NCBI RefSeq assembly: GCF_020217005.1
Contig: NZ_JAIWOI010000356.1
Span: 1 to 10,000, forward strand
Direction: 5' to 3'
Length of the DNA: 10,000 nucleotides
DNA from: Rheinheimera sp.
Lineage (GTDB): Bacteria > Pseudomonadota > Gammaproteobacteria > Enterobacterales > Alteromonadaceae
The notes beneath the pieces are model-generated. The model did no database searches and was not told the origin of the DNA. It saw nothing but the letters and a program-made list of their open reading frames with translations. The translations under genes and the position numbers were made by a program. Each line of letters starts with the position of its first letter. Within the stretch, counting starts at the first letter, position 1. Positions 1 to 7,551 of this stretch are shown here, one piece after another.

Positions 1-537
1 CTGAAAGTGACTCCGCAGATTAACGAAGGCAACGCAGTTAAGCTGACCATAGAGCAGGAAGTGTCAGGCCGTAACGGTGATATTGAAGGCAACCCTATAG
101 TCGCAAAAAGGGAAATCAAAACCACGGTGCTGGCCGATAATGGCGCTACTGTAGTTTTAGGTGGCCTGATTGATGAAGATGTGCAGCAAAGTGAATCTAA
201 AGTGCCGATCTTAGGTGATATACCCTTACTGGGGGCCTTATTCCGCTCTACGGCTTCAACTAAACGTAAACGTAATCTGATGATTTTTATTAAGCCAACC
301 ATTATGCGCGACGATGGCTTGCTCAGCGAAGTCAGTCAGCGTAAATACAACTATGTGCGGGCTCAGCAACTGGCTCAGGGCGATAAAGGCATTCATTTGA
401 TGCCTGGCGCAGAAACTCCAGCTATGCCTGAATTTGATGAAAGCTTAATCATTCCACCAACTTTTGATGAGTATCTGCAGAAAAAACAAGCGCAGGACAA
501 AGAAGCGGTTAAACCTGCAGAGCAGGGGAATAACTAA
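1..537 (+). CDS. gspD: Type II secretion system secretin GspD, 3' end (partial)
   Basis: GspD is the multimeric outer-membrane secretin through which folded exoproteins leave the periplasm. Only the last 178 codons are here; the frame is open from base 1, so the gene starts left of the window. The sequence shows the end of the conserved secretin beta-barrel domain: a [17 protein letters not shown] stretch, then [17 protein letters not shown] (about residues 66-82 of the visible part), then the [13 protein letters not shown] strand. These are hallmark motifs of the secretin C-terminus. The roughly 70 residues after that are polar and match the position of the variable S-domain that can bind a pilotin; the end is K/Q/E-rich. 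The TAA stop shares one base with the gspE ATG (TAATG), so the two are probably translationally coupled. A type IV pilus PilQ secretin is excluded by the gspE-N context. Confidence 0.95.
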   Translation: MKVTPQINEGNAVKLTIEQEVSGRNGDIEGNPIVAKREIKTTVLADNGATVVLGGLIDEDVQQSESKVPILGDIPLLGALFRSTASTKRKRNLMIFIKPTIMRDDGLLSEVSQRKYNYVRAQQLAQGDKGIHLMPGAETPAMPEFDESLIIPPTFDEYLQKKQAQDKEAVKPAEQGNN

Positions 538-2042
538 TGTCTGCTGTAGATCTGAACAGCACGCAACCAGCAGCCAAGGTTCGATTGCCTTTTGGTTTTG
601 CTAAACGTTTTGGTGTCTTGTTACAGGCTCAGGCAGAGGGTTGGTTGTTGTACGTCAATCCGCAAACTTCGCCTGTAGCTTTGCTCGAAGTGCGGCGTTT
701 ATTGTCTGCACCTTTTAAAGTGCAGAAGCTGCAACAGACAGAATTTGATGCTTTATTGGAAGCGTCCTACCAAAGAGATTCGTCCGAAGCACAACAAATA
801 ATGCAGGATATTGGCAACGAAGTGGATTTAGCTTCCCTTGCTGATGAGATCCCGGAAACCGAAGACTTATTAGAAAACGAAGACGATGCTCCGATCATTA
901 AATTGATCAACGCTATGTTGGGTGAGGCTATTAAACTCGGCGCTTCCGATATTCATGTCGAAACCTTTGAAAAAAATCTGGTGGTGCGGTTCCGGGTTGA
1001 CGGTGTGCTGAGGGAAGTCCTGAAACCCAACCGTAAGTTATCCAGTTTATTGGTTTCCCGTATCAAAGTCATGGCAAAACTGGACATAGCTGAAAAGCGT
1101 GTCCCTCAGGATGGCCGGATCAGTTTACGTATAGCTGGCCGTGCTGTGGATGTGCGGGTATCTACTATGCCATCCAGTCATGGCGAGCGGGTGGTACTGC
1201 GTTTACTCGACAAAAACAACTCGCATCTGGATCTTAATAAGCTGGGTATGACGGCTGCAGTACAGCAAAGTTTTTCACAGCAAATTCTAAAACCTCACGG
1301 CATTATTCTGGTTACAGGTCCCACGGGTTCAGGTAAAAGTACCACGCTGTATGCCGGCTTAACTGAGATCAATACCAAAGACCGGAATATTCTGACCGTT
1401 GAAGATCCTATTGAATATGAGCTGGAAGGCATAGGTCAGACGCAAGTGAATACCAAGGTCAATATGACTTTTGCCCGCGGTTTGCGTGCAATTTTGCGTC
1501 AGGACCCTGATGTGGTGATGGTCGGTGAAATCCGCGATTTAGAGACTGCACAAATAGCGGTGCAGGCCAGTTTAACAGGCCACTTAGTCTTAAGTACGCT
1601 GCACACCAATACAGCCGCTGGTGCTATTACCCGTTTGGAAGATATGGGCGTTGAGCCTTTTTTATTATCATCCAGCTTGTTAGGTGTTTTAGCACAACGC
1701 CTGGTGCGTACTTTATGTGTGCACTGTAAACAAGCTCATGAACCTGATAAAGAAGAGCGGGCTTTACTTGGCGTTACAAAAAAAGACGGAACTGTGATTT
1801 ATCGTGCTGTAGGCTGTGAGCATTGTAATCACACGGGTTACCGTGGCAGGACTGGGATTCATGAACTACTGGTGGTCGATGAGCATACCAGAGAACTCAT
1901 CCATAACGGTAAAGGCGAGCAGGCCATTGAAAAATACATCCGGACTCAAAGCCCTAGTATCCGTCAGGACGGTTTCAGCAAAGTATTAACAGGTGAAACC
2001 ACGCTGGAAGAAGTATTGCGTGTGACCCGAGAGGATCTGTAG
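537..2042 (+). CDS. gspE: Type II secretion ATPase GspE
   Basis: GspE is the cytoplasmic hexameric ATPase that drives pseudopilus assembly, docked to the membrane through GspL. The 501-residue length is normal for the family. The N-terminal GspL-binding domain covers about residues 15-110. The catalytic domain contains Walker [10 protein letters not shown] (261-269), the Asp box VEDPIEY (288-294), Walker [11 protein letters not shown] (325-334) and the His box [12 protein letters not shown] (347-358). The zinc-binding tetracysteine module is present as CVHC (394-397) and CEHC (427-430) with 29 residues between, which distinguishes GspE/PilB-type assembly ATPases from PilT retraction ATPases. 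All key residues look intact. The ATG overlaps the gspD stop by one base, and the TAG stop overlaps the gspF GTG start by one base. Confidence 0.98.
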   Translation: MSAVDLNSTQPAAKVRLPFGFAKRFGVLLQAQAEGWLLYVNPQTSPVALLEVRRLLSAPFKVQKLQQTEFDALLEASYQRDSSEAQQIMQDIGNEVDLASLADEIPETEDLLENEDDAPIIKLINAMLGEAIKLGASDIHVETFEKNLVVRFRVDGVLREVLKPNRKLSSLLVSRIKVMAKLDIAEKRVPQDGRISLRIAGRAVDVRVSTMPSSHGERVVLRLLDKNNSHLDLNKLGMTAAVQQSFSQQILKPHGIILVTGPTGSGKSTTLYAGLTEINTKDRNILTVEDPIEYELEGIGQTQVNTKVNMTFARGLRAILRQDPDVVMVGEIRDLETAQIAVQASLTGHLVLSTLHTNTAAGAITRLEDMGVEPFLLSSSLLGVLAQRLVRTLCVHCKQAHEPDKEERALLGVTKKDGTVIYRAVGCEHCNHTGYRGRTGIHELLVVDEHTRELIHNGKGEQAIEKYIRTQSPSIRQDGFSKVLTGETTLEEVLRVTREDL

Positions 2043-3262
2043 TGCCAGCTTTTGAATACCAGGCCATGGACGCCAAGGGGCGTCGTAGTAAAGGTGTACT
2101 GGAAGCCGATAATGCCCGTCAGGCCCGTCAGCTATTGCGTGAGCAAAAACTGACACCTCTGAGTCTTGAACTAGCCTCCCGTCAGGAAAAGTTACTGGCA
2201 TCCGGTAAAAAATGGTTTCAATCCGGGATCAAAGCGAGTGAATTAGCACTGATCACCCGTCAGATGTCGACGCTGATTGAAGCTGGCTTGCCGATAGAAA
2301 GCGCCTTGCTGGCTGTTTCTGAGCAGTGTGACAAAGCCCGTTTGCAAAGCATGATGATGTCAGTGCGCTCTAAAGTGGTTGAAGGTTACAGTCTGGCTGA
2401 AGGTTTAGCCGAGTTTCCTTATGTATTTGACCATCTGTTTACGTCCATGGTGGCCGCAGGCGAGAAGTCAGGTCACCTGGATGCGGTGTTAAACCGTTTG
2501 GCCGATTATACTGAGCAGCGTCAGCATATGCGTAGTCAGATTATGCAGGCATTGCTTTATCCTGCCATTCTGACGTTTTTTGCTATTGCAGTGATCAGTA
2601 TTTTACTGGCGGCAGTAGTGCCACAAATTGTCGGCCAGTTTGAGCATATGGGACAAAGTTTACCTGGTTCAACTTTGTTTTTAATAGCGGCCAGTGATTT
2701 CTTGCGCTCTTATGGTCTCCTTGTTTTACTGGCTATTGTTCTTGCCGTTGCGGCCTTTAAACGAGCACTGAAAAAGCCAGCGTTTAAATTGAAAATTGAT
2801 ACCCGGCAGTTGAAGCTGGGGCTGATTGGAAAGGTTAGTCGTGGCTTAAATACCGCTCGTTTTGCCCGTACTCTGAGTATTCTCAACGCCAGCGCCGTAC
2901 CTTTGCTGGAGGCTATGCGCATTAGCGCAGATGTGCTGGATAACAGTTATATGCGCCAGTCTATTGCCGAAGCTACGTTAAAAGTGCGTGAAGGTTCTTC
3001 GTTGAAAAATGCGCTGGAGCAAACCAAATTATTCCCTCCTATGATGCTGCATATGATCGCTTCAGGCGAAAAAAGTGGCCAGCTCGATGGCATGTTAGAA
3101 CGTGCAGCTAATACGCAGGATAGAGAGTTTGAGACTCTGGTGACCGTTTCGTTAAAAGTATTTGAACCTGTTTTAGTTGCCGTGATGGCTGGCATAGTTT
3201 TATTTATTGTAATGGCGATTCTGCAGCCTATTTTGGCATTAAACAATTTAGTCGGAGGTTAA
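2042..3262 (+). CDS. gspF: Type II secretion inner-membrane platform protein GspF
   Basis: GspF is the polytopic inner-membrane core of the T2SS assembly platform and interacts with GspE and GspL. It has 406 residues, the usual length. The start is GTG; it gives the family N-terminus MPAFEYQAMDAKGR, whereas the next in-frame ATG (residue 9) would cut into it. Two homologous T2SSF domains are visible as an internal duplication: MVAAGEKSGHL (about 137-147) and MIASGEKSGQL (about 338-348). Three hydrophobic segments fit transmembrane helices, at about 171-197, 222-239 and 373-398. The GTG overlaps the gspE TAG (TAGTG), and the gene ends two bases before the gspG ATG. The gspG ribosome-binding site lies inside its last codons. 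Confidence 0.97.
   Translation: MPAFEYQAMDAKGRRSKGVLEADNARQARQLLREQKLTPLSLELASRQEKLLASGKKWFQSGIKASELALITRQMSTLIEAGLPIESALLAVSEQCDKARLQSMMMSVRSKVVEGYSLAEGLAEFPYVFDHLFTSMVAAGEKSGHLDAVLNRLADYTEQRQHMRSQIMQALLYPAILTFFAIAVISILLAAVVPQIVGQFEHMGQSLPGSTLFLIAASDFLRSYGLLVLLAIVLAVAAFKRALKKPAFKLKIDTRQLKLGLIGKVSRGLNTARFARTLSILNASAVPLLEAMRISADVLDNSYMRQSIAEATLKVREGSSLKNALEQTKLFPPMMLHMIASGEKSGQLDGMLERAANTQDREFETLVTVSLKVFEPVLVAVMAGIVLFIVMAILQPILALNNLVGG
3254..3258 (+). promoter_or_regulatory. Strong ribosome-binding site for gspG
   Basis: GGAGG lies six bases upstream of the gspG ATG, inside the final codons of gspF. It is one of the best Shine-Dalgarno matches in the operon. A strong site here fits the need for much more GspG, the shaft subunit, than of the minor pseudopilins; that link is an inference. 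Confidence 0.75.
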
Positions 3263-3264
3263 AA

Positions 3265-3702
3265 ATGCAACAACAAAAGGGTTTTACCCTATTAGAAGTG
3301 ATGGTGGTTATAGTGATTTTAGGTGTCATTGCCAGTATGGTGGTGCCAAACTTAATGGGTAACCAGGAAAAAGCTGCTAAACAAAAAGTGGTAGTGGATA
3401 TTCAACAGCTGGAGAATGCGCTGGATTTATACAAGTTAGACAACGGCTTTTATCCAACTACTGAACAAGGTTTGCAGGCATTAGTCACTCAGGCAACTTC
3501 AGAGCCTATGCCACGTTCTTTCCCGGAAGGCGGTTTTATTAAACGTCTGCAAAAAGACCCATGGGACAATGACTATGTGCTGGTGAGCCCGGGTGAGATG
3601 GGGCGCATTGATGTGTACTCTATGGGGCCCGATCGTGTTGCTGGTACAGATGACGATATAGGCAATTGGAATCTGGATGCACCGGAAGAGCAGCAAAACT
3701 AA
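3265..3702 (+). CDS. gspG: Type II secretion major pseudopilin GspG
   Basis: GspG is the main subunit of the periplasmic pseudopilus. The preprotein has 145 residues. The prepilin leader MQQQKG is followed by FTLLE, so cleavage by the prepilin peptidase is expected after Gly6, giving N-methylated Phe+1 and the conserved Glu+5. A hydrophobic helix runs to about residue 30. The C-terminal part carries the family motif DPWDNDY (98-104) and a calcium-site region, YSMGPDRVAGTDDDIGNW (118-135), rich in Asp (123, 129, 130, 131). From memory of the family, many GspG proteins have a longer glycine-rich loop there, so this is a shorter version. The stop is followed after three bases by the gspH ATG. 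Confidence 0.97.
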   Translation: MQQQKGFTLLEVMVVIVILGVIASMVVPNLMGNQEKAAKQKVVVDIQQLENALDLYKLDNGFYPTTEQGLQALVTQATSEPMPRSFPEGGFIKRLQKDPWDNDYVLVSPGEMGRIDVYSMGPDRVAGTDDDIGNWNLDAPEEQQN

Positions 3703-3705
3703 AAA

Positions 3706-4344
3706 ATGAAACGCCACCGCGGATTTACATTGCTGGAAATTATGTTGGTGATGTTGTTATTAGGTTTAATGGCATCCTACGTGGTGGTGAATTTTGTCAC
3801 TGAATCCAGAACATCGCGTCTGCAAAAAGAGACTGACAGGTTACAGCAGTTGGTACAGGTAGTTTCAGAGACTGCAGTTTTAAAACAGACAGACTTTGGC
3901 TTATTGCTGAATAAAAAAGGCTATCAGTTCCTGGTCCATGATGGCCAAAAATGGCTGGAGGTAGGGGAACCTAAGTTTATGCAGTTTCATGCCTGGCCCG
4001 ATGCCGTTCAGGCCGAACTGGAGTTGGAAGGCTTAAGTTGGGCTGAAGACAGCATTTTAGGGCAGGAAGAGTTCCGTAAGCTGCAGGAAGAGTTGCTCGA
4101 ACAACAAGAAGAAGCGGCCGAAGAACAAGATGAAAAAGCGGATAAAGACGATAAAGTCAAAGGTCAGGTAAAAAGTCGTGAGAAACCTTTGTTGCCTAAC
4201 ATCTATATTTTATCGTCAGGCGACATCAGCCCCTTTCAGCTGGTGCTGGCAGATGAGACCGAGAGCCCTTTTTGGTATCAGGTGCTCAAAGGCGAGTACA
4301 GTATTCCGTTGAGTAAATCTGCAGTGGAACATGACAGACCATGA
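3706..4344 (+). CDS. gspH: Type II secretion minor pseudopilin GspH
   Basis: GspH is a minor pseudopilin thought to link the GspI/J/K tip to the GspG shaft. The leader MKRHRG precedes FTLLE, so cleavage is expected after Gly6 with Glu+5 kept; the hydrophobic helix runs to about residue 31. Residues 40-115 and 163-205 look like the globular beta domain, including the family-like segment IYILSSGDISPFQLVL (166-181). Between them, about residues 119-160 form a very charged, Glu/Gln/Lys/Asp-rich low-complexity stretch. At 212 residues it is longer than typical GspH (roughly 170-195 from memory), and this insertion accounts for the excess. No good Shine-Dalgarno sits close to the ATG, which suggests reinitiation after gspG three bases upstream. 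The stop overlaps the gspI start (ATGA). Confidence 0.93.
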   Translation: MKRHRGFTLLEIMLVMLLLGLMASYVVVNFVTESRTSRLQKETDRLQQLVQVVSETAVLKQTDFGLLLNKKGYQFLVHDGQKWLEVGEPKFMQFHAWPDAVQAELELEGLSWAEDSILGQEEFRKLQEELLEQQEEAAEEQDEKADKDDKVKGQVKSREKPLLPNIYILSSGDISPFQLVLADETESPFWYQVLKGEYSIPLSKSAVEHDRP

Positions 4345-4712
4345 AAAGCGCCGGCTTTACTTTGATTGAATTGCTGATCGCAATGGCGGTATTTGCCACA
4401 GCAGGTGTAGCTGTGATGAAAACAGCTTCTGAGCACATGAATTCCATTTCTCACCTGGAAGATATGACGTTCGCGTCTTATATAGCGGAAAATCAGTTGA
4501 ATGCGGTTTTTCTGCAAAAAAGTTGGCCACTGAAAAATGAACAAAAGACGGTGGAATTTGCTAATCGAAGCTGGTTATGGCAGCAGGAAATCCGCAAAAC
4601 CCCAGACGCTAATTTTAGCGCTGTCGTAGTGAAGGTGAGTCTGGCCGATAAACCAGAAAAAGTCCTGTATGAATTGCAAACTTTTGTCGGTAAATCTGAT
4701 GCAGAAGGTTAA
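4341..4712 (+). CDS. gspI: Type II secretion minor pseudopilin GspI
   Basis: GspI is a minor pseudopilin of the tip complex, where it pairs with GspJ and GspK and helps start pseudopilus assembly. The leader MKSAG is followed by FTLIE, so cleavage is expected after Gly5 with Glu+5 present, and a hydrophobic helix extends to about residue 27. The segment ASYIAENQLNAV (45-56) is the well-conserved GspI alpha-helix motif. The 123-residue length is normal. The ATG overlaps the gspH TGA by four bases (ATGA) and no strong ribosome-binding site is visible, so coupled translation is likely. Confidence 0.94.
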   Translation: MKSAGFTLIELLIAMAVFATAGVAVMKTASEHMNSISHLEDMTFASYIAENQLNAVFLQKSWPLKNEQKTVEFANRSWLWQQEIRKTPDANFSAVVVKVSLADKPEKVLYELQTFVGKSDAEG

Positions 4713-5310
4713 CTCATTGCGGGGATTTACCTTTATCGAAATGTTGCTGGCAATGGCAATATTTGCGCTTGTTGGATTGGCTTCTGCCAGTGTGTTATCC
4801 AGTGTCACAGAGTCTGATGCCGCATCAAAAAAGGCTGCAGAGCGTTTGGCGCAGATCCAGCGTTTTTTCCTGATTTTAGACCGGGATTTGGCACAAATCA
4901 GTGCAAGGCAAATCCGGGTGGACGGGGAAGAACCGATAAAATTTCCCTTGGTTGGCTTTAAGCTGATGTTGGAGAGTGAAGAGGGTGGCTTTAGTTTTGT
5001 TCACAATGGCTGGCGTAACCCAGGTATGGTGTTGCCCCGCAGTGAAATTCAGCTCGTAGCCTACCGATTGCGTGAAGGTAAAATAGAACGGCTTTTTAGT
5101 TTGTACCCAGATGCGGTCACAGGCAGCGAGCTCAAAGTGCAACCTTTGTTGGATAAAATTACTGGCTTTAAGGTTGAGTTTTTAAAAGACGATAGCTGGC
5201 AGGAAAATTGGACCGAGACTAAGTTGCCAAAAGCGCTTCGGTTAACTATCACCCATGAGCAACTGGGCGAGATGCAACGTTTTTACACTCTGATAAGTGG
5301 GTTAAGCTAA
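4699..5310 (+). CDS. gspJ: Type II secretion minor pseudopilin GspJ
   Basis: GspJ is a minor pseudopilin of the tip complex with GspI and GspK. The prepilin site is LRG followed by FTFIEMLL, with Glu+5, then a hydrophobic helix. The start chosen here is the ATG at 4699, which gives a nine-residue leader, MQKVNSLRG, and a 203-residue preprotein of normal length; it overlaps gspI by 14 bases. An in-frame ATG at 4669 would give a 19-residue leader and a 44-base overlap, which is less usual. A TTG at 4717 has the best-placed Shine-Dalgarno (AGAAGG at 4703-4708, eight bases away) but would leave only a three-residue leader. The start is therefore uncertain; the mature protein is the same in all cases. 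The TAA overlaps the gspK ATG by one base. Confidence 0.93.
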   Translation: MQKVNSLRGFTFIEMLLAMAIFALVGLASASVLSSVTESDAASKKAAERLAQIQRFFLILDRDLAQISARQIRVDGEEPIKFPLVGFKLMLESEEGGFSFVHNGWRNPGMVLPRSEIQLVAYRLREGKIERLFSLYPDAVTGSELKVQPLLDKITGFKVEFLKDDSWQENWTETKLPKALRLTITHEQLGEMQRFYTLISGLS

Positions 5311-6290
5311 TGCGTCGTCAAGCTGGTGTGGCATTAGTTGTAGTGATGATGATCGTTGCTTTTGTCGTCGTTATTGCTGTAGGCATGAGTGGTCGTTTAC
5401 AGTTTCAGCTGCAACGTCAGCAGAACTTGCAACAACAACAGCAAGCATACTGGTATGGAATCGCAGCGGAACAGGCCAGTATTCAATTGCTAAAACGTAC
5501 AGTGGTAGGGAAAGAAACAGTAAATTTATCACAGGATTGGGCACAGCTTGGCGCTACCTTTCCCGTTGATAATGGCAGCATCACTGGCAAGCTGATTGAT
5601 TTGCAAAGCTGTTTTAACTTGAATAATTTGCAGCGGCCAGCGGATCAGCAGCAGGTCGGTGCAGGCCAGACCACAAGCCAAAAAGCTTTTCAGCGGTTGC
5701 TTGAATTAAAAGCCACGGATTTGTCTATGCCGGCTGAGTATTTAACTGCGCGGGTCAGCGACTGGCTGGATGCGGACAGCTTATTGCAAACTGCAGGCGG
5801 CGCTGAGCAGGACGACTATGCCGGATTACAGATGCCCTTTTATACGGCGAATAGTTTAATGGGCTCAAAGTCTGAGCTTAGGGTCATGCTGGATTTAACA
5901 CCAGCAGATTATGAACTGCTGCAGCCCTGGGTTTGCGTTATCCCGAAGGTTAGCAATAGTAAACTGAATATTAATACTTTGACTGTGGAGAACGCGGCCT
6001 TACTGGCCGCCTTTATTCCTGAATTGGATGAATCTGCAGCAGCGGATCTGATCGGGAGCAGACCGGAAGAAGGTTTTGCTACCATAGATGAAGTATGGGC
6101 CAGTCCTCAATTCGCGGGGATCACTGTCACTGATGAAGTGAAGGCTATGGTAACAGTCAATTCTAATTATTTTGTGCTCGAAACCACTGTTACTTATATG
6201 GACAGCATTTTTAATCTGGCTTCCGTATTGGTCATTGATGAGCAGCAAAAAGTAAAAGTGTTAGCGCGGCGGTTTGGAGGCCAGTGGTGA
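5310..6290 (+). CDS. gspK: Type II secretion large minor pseudopilin GspK
   Basis: GspK is the large pseudopilin that caps the GspI/J/K tip of the pseudopilus. The 326-residue length is usual. The leader MRRQAG precedes VALVV, so cleavage is expected after Gly6. Position +5 is Val rather than Glu, which is normal for GspK and fits a subunit at the very tip with nothing above it. Family motifs are present: CFNLNNL (101-107), DWLDAD (151-156), DDYAGLQMPFYTANSLM (168-184), SELR (188-191), PWVCVIP (206-212) and KLNINTL (218-224). A glutamine-rich stretch (31-45) follows the hydrophobic helix. The ATG shares a base with the gspJ stop (TAATG), and the end overlaps the gspL start. Confidence 0.95.
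   Translation: MRRQAGVALVVVMMIVAFVVVIAVGMSGRLQFQLQRQQNLQQQQQAYWYGIAAEQASIQLLKRTVVGKETVNLSQDWAQLGATFPVDNGSITGKLIDLQSCFNLNNLQRPADQQQVGAGQTTSQKAFQRLLELKATDLSMPAEYLTARVSDWLDADSLLQTAGGAEQDDYAGLQMPFYTANSLMGSKSELRVMLDLTPADYELLQPWVCVIPKVSNSKLNINTLTVENAALLAAFIPELDESAAADLIGSRPEEGFATIDEVWASPQFAGITVTDEVKAMVTVNSNYFVLETTVTYMDSIFNLASVLVIDEQQKVKVLARRFGGQW
6276..6280 (+). promoter_or_regulatory. Ribosome-binding site deciding the gspL start
   Basis: GGAGG lies inside the last codons of gspK. It is three bases from the GTG at 6284 and six from the GTG at 6287. The second spacing is the usable one, and the second GTG also makes a GTGA overlap with the gspK stop, so 6287 is preferred. Confidence 0.65.
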
Positions 6291-7477
6291 ACGAACAATT
6301 AATAATAAGACTGGGTAGTCAGCCACAGCAACCAATCAGTTGGTTAGTTTGGTCCGCCATAAACAAAGAGATTATTGCTTCAGGTCAACTGTCCTCTGCG
6401 GATGAGCTGCCTGCTTTATCTGAACGCTTAGGTCGTCGCCCTGTGACAGCTTTAGTGCCCGCGGCAGATGTGGTGTTAAGTGAAGTGCAGCTACCATCCA
6501 AGCCAAACAGGCAAATAATGCAAGCTTTGCCTTATATGCTGGAGGAAGAGCATGCCGAAGATATTGAGCAATTGTATCTCGCCTTAGGTTTATGTCTGCA
6601 ACGGGGCAAGGAATACTGGCAGCAAGTCGCCTTATGTAAAAAGACTCAGCTTGATCAGTGGGTTGCTTCATTACTCACAGCAGGATTCCAGCCTTTGCAA
6701 TTATTGCCTGATGCGCTGTTATTACCTTTGCAGCCACAAGCTGCTTCAGCTATTGAGTTATCTGGTCAGTGGTTATTGCGCCAGGGAGAGTGGCAGGCCT
6801 CTAGTATTGAGGCCAATTGGTGGCCAGACTATTTAAGCCTGGCGAACATAGAATTGATCCATAGTTACAGCCCATGGCCCATGGATATCCTGCAACAGGT
6901 GGAATTGGCTGAACCCGAACTGCCTCTGGCTTTATTAGCTCAGCAACTGCCAGAGCAGCGCTTTAGTTTATTGCAAGGTCCGTATGCGCCGAAAAAAGCG
7001 CAAAACCAGATCTGGTCAAATTGGAAAACATCCGTTCTGGTGGGGGTGGGGTGTTTAGCTTTATATTTAGTCGGGTTAGCTGCTCAGGTGTGGCAACAAG
7101 GCCAGCAGTTACAGCAGCAGCGTACTGAGTTAGTGACTTTGTATAAAAGCCGGTTTCCAGCCGAGTCCACCCGGGATATTTCACGGCAGCTAGCGCGTAA
7201 GTTACAAGGTGCTGGCTCAGCACAGGACACTGGCTTATTCAGCCTGCTCAATGATCTGCAACAGGAACTGGCCGCGACCACTAACATACGTCTGGATAAT
7301 TTAAAGTACGACCAGAAAACCAGTGAGCTTAGATTCCAGGCAGAAGCAGACAGCTTTCAACGCTTTGATAATTTAAAAAATCGTCTGGAGCAAAGAGGTT
7401 TTGAAGTAAAACAAGGTGCTTTAAGTAACGAAGGTGGCAAAGTACAAGGTACTGTGGCAATGAAGGTGAAAGTATGA
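6287..7477 (+). CDS. gspL: Type II secretion assembly-platform protein GspL
   Basis: GspL is a bitopic inner-membrane protein that recruits GspE through its cytoplasmic actin-like domain and contacts GspM and the pseudopilins on the periplasmic side. The call gives 396 residues from GTG 6287; an adjacent GTG at 6284 would add one Val. The cytoplasmic domain covers about residues 1-230, with family-like motifs ALPYMLEEE (80-88) and LLPDALLLP (139-147). One transmembrane segment lies at about 248-266. A glutamine-rich helix (about 269-279) and a periplasmic ferredoxin-like domain to the C-terminus follow. The gene overlaps gspK by four bases (GTGA). Its stop overlaps, as ATGA, the first of two mini-ORFs in a tandem repeat instead of gspM directly. 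Confidence 0.95.
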   Translation: MNEQLIIRLGSQPQQPISWLVWSAINKEIIASGQLSSADELPALSERLGRRPVTALVPAADVVLSEVQLPSKPNRQIMQALPYMLEEEHAEDIEQLYLALGLCLQRGKEYWQQVALCKKTQLDQWVASLLTAGFQPLQLLPDALLLPLQPQAASAIELSGQWLLRQGEWQASSIEANWWPDYLSLANIELIHSYSPWPMDILQQVELAEPELPLALLAQQLPEQRFSLLQGPYAPKKAQNQIWSNWKTSVLVGVGCLALYLVGLAAQVWQQGQQLQQQRTELVTLYKSRFPAESTRDISRQLARKLQGAGSAQDTGLFSLLNDLQQELAATTNIRLDNLKYDQKTSELRFQAEADSFQRFDNLKNRLEQRGFEVKQGALSNEGGKVQGTVAMKVKV

Positions 7478-7551
7478 ACAATTGGCCGGATAGACAATTT
7501 TCACAGCCGCAGGCTGCTCTTAAGAGTAGGGTACAGGGAGGTACCGTATGA
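7474..7551 (+). CDS. Putative 25-residue mini-ORF 1 in repeat copy 1
   Basis: A complete short frame, MNNWPDRQFSQPQAALKSRV followed by QGGTV. Its ATG overlaps the gspL TGA (ATGA) and its TGA overlaps the ATG of the next mini-ORF (ATGA). A fair Shine-Dalgarno, AAGGTG at 7463-7468, lies five bases upstream at the end of gspL. The peptide is polar and basic, with no signal peptide or membrane segment, and I recognise no family. It could be a translated small peptide, or merely a relay that carries ribosomes from gspL to gspM. All six base differences from copy 2 change amino acids, which argues against selection on the peptide sequence. Translation is plausible; a function is not shown. Confidence 0.4.
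   Translation: MNNWPDRQFSQPQAALKSRVQGGTV
7537..7541 (+). promoter_or_regulatory. Strong Shine-Dalgarno at the end of repeat copy 1
   Basis: GGAGG is six bases before the ATG of mini-ORF 2. The matching place in copy 2 (7611-7615, before the gspM ATG) reads GGAAG, a weaker match. So mini-ORF 2 has a better ribosome-binding site than gspM itself. Confidence 0.6.

Noticed and set aside
2947..3246. 99-codon open frame on the - strand inside gspF
   Set aside because: Lies wholly antisense to a well-conserved gspF, with no family resemblance; typical shadow frame. The same applies to the other antisense frames under gspE-gspN.
4669..4698. Upstream ATG for gspJ at 4669
   Set aside because: Would give an over-long prepilin leader and a 44-base overlap with gspI; the ATG at 4699 gives a normal leader and length.
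5310..5345. Loss of Glu+5 in the GspK pseudopilin helix
   Set aside because: Normal for GspK, which sits at the pseudopilus tip; not a mutation.
6651..6836. 61-codon + strand frame inside gspL
   Set aside because: Out-of-frame within the conserved GspL cytoplasmic domain; no supporting motif.
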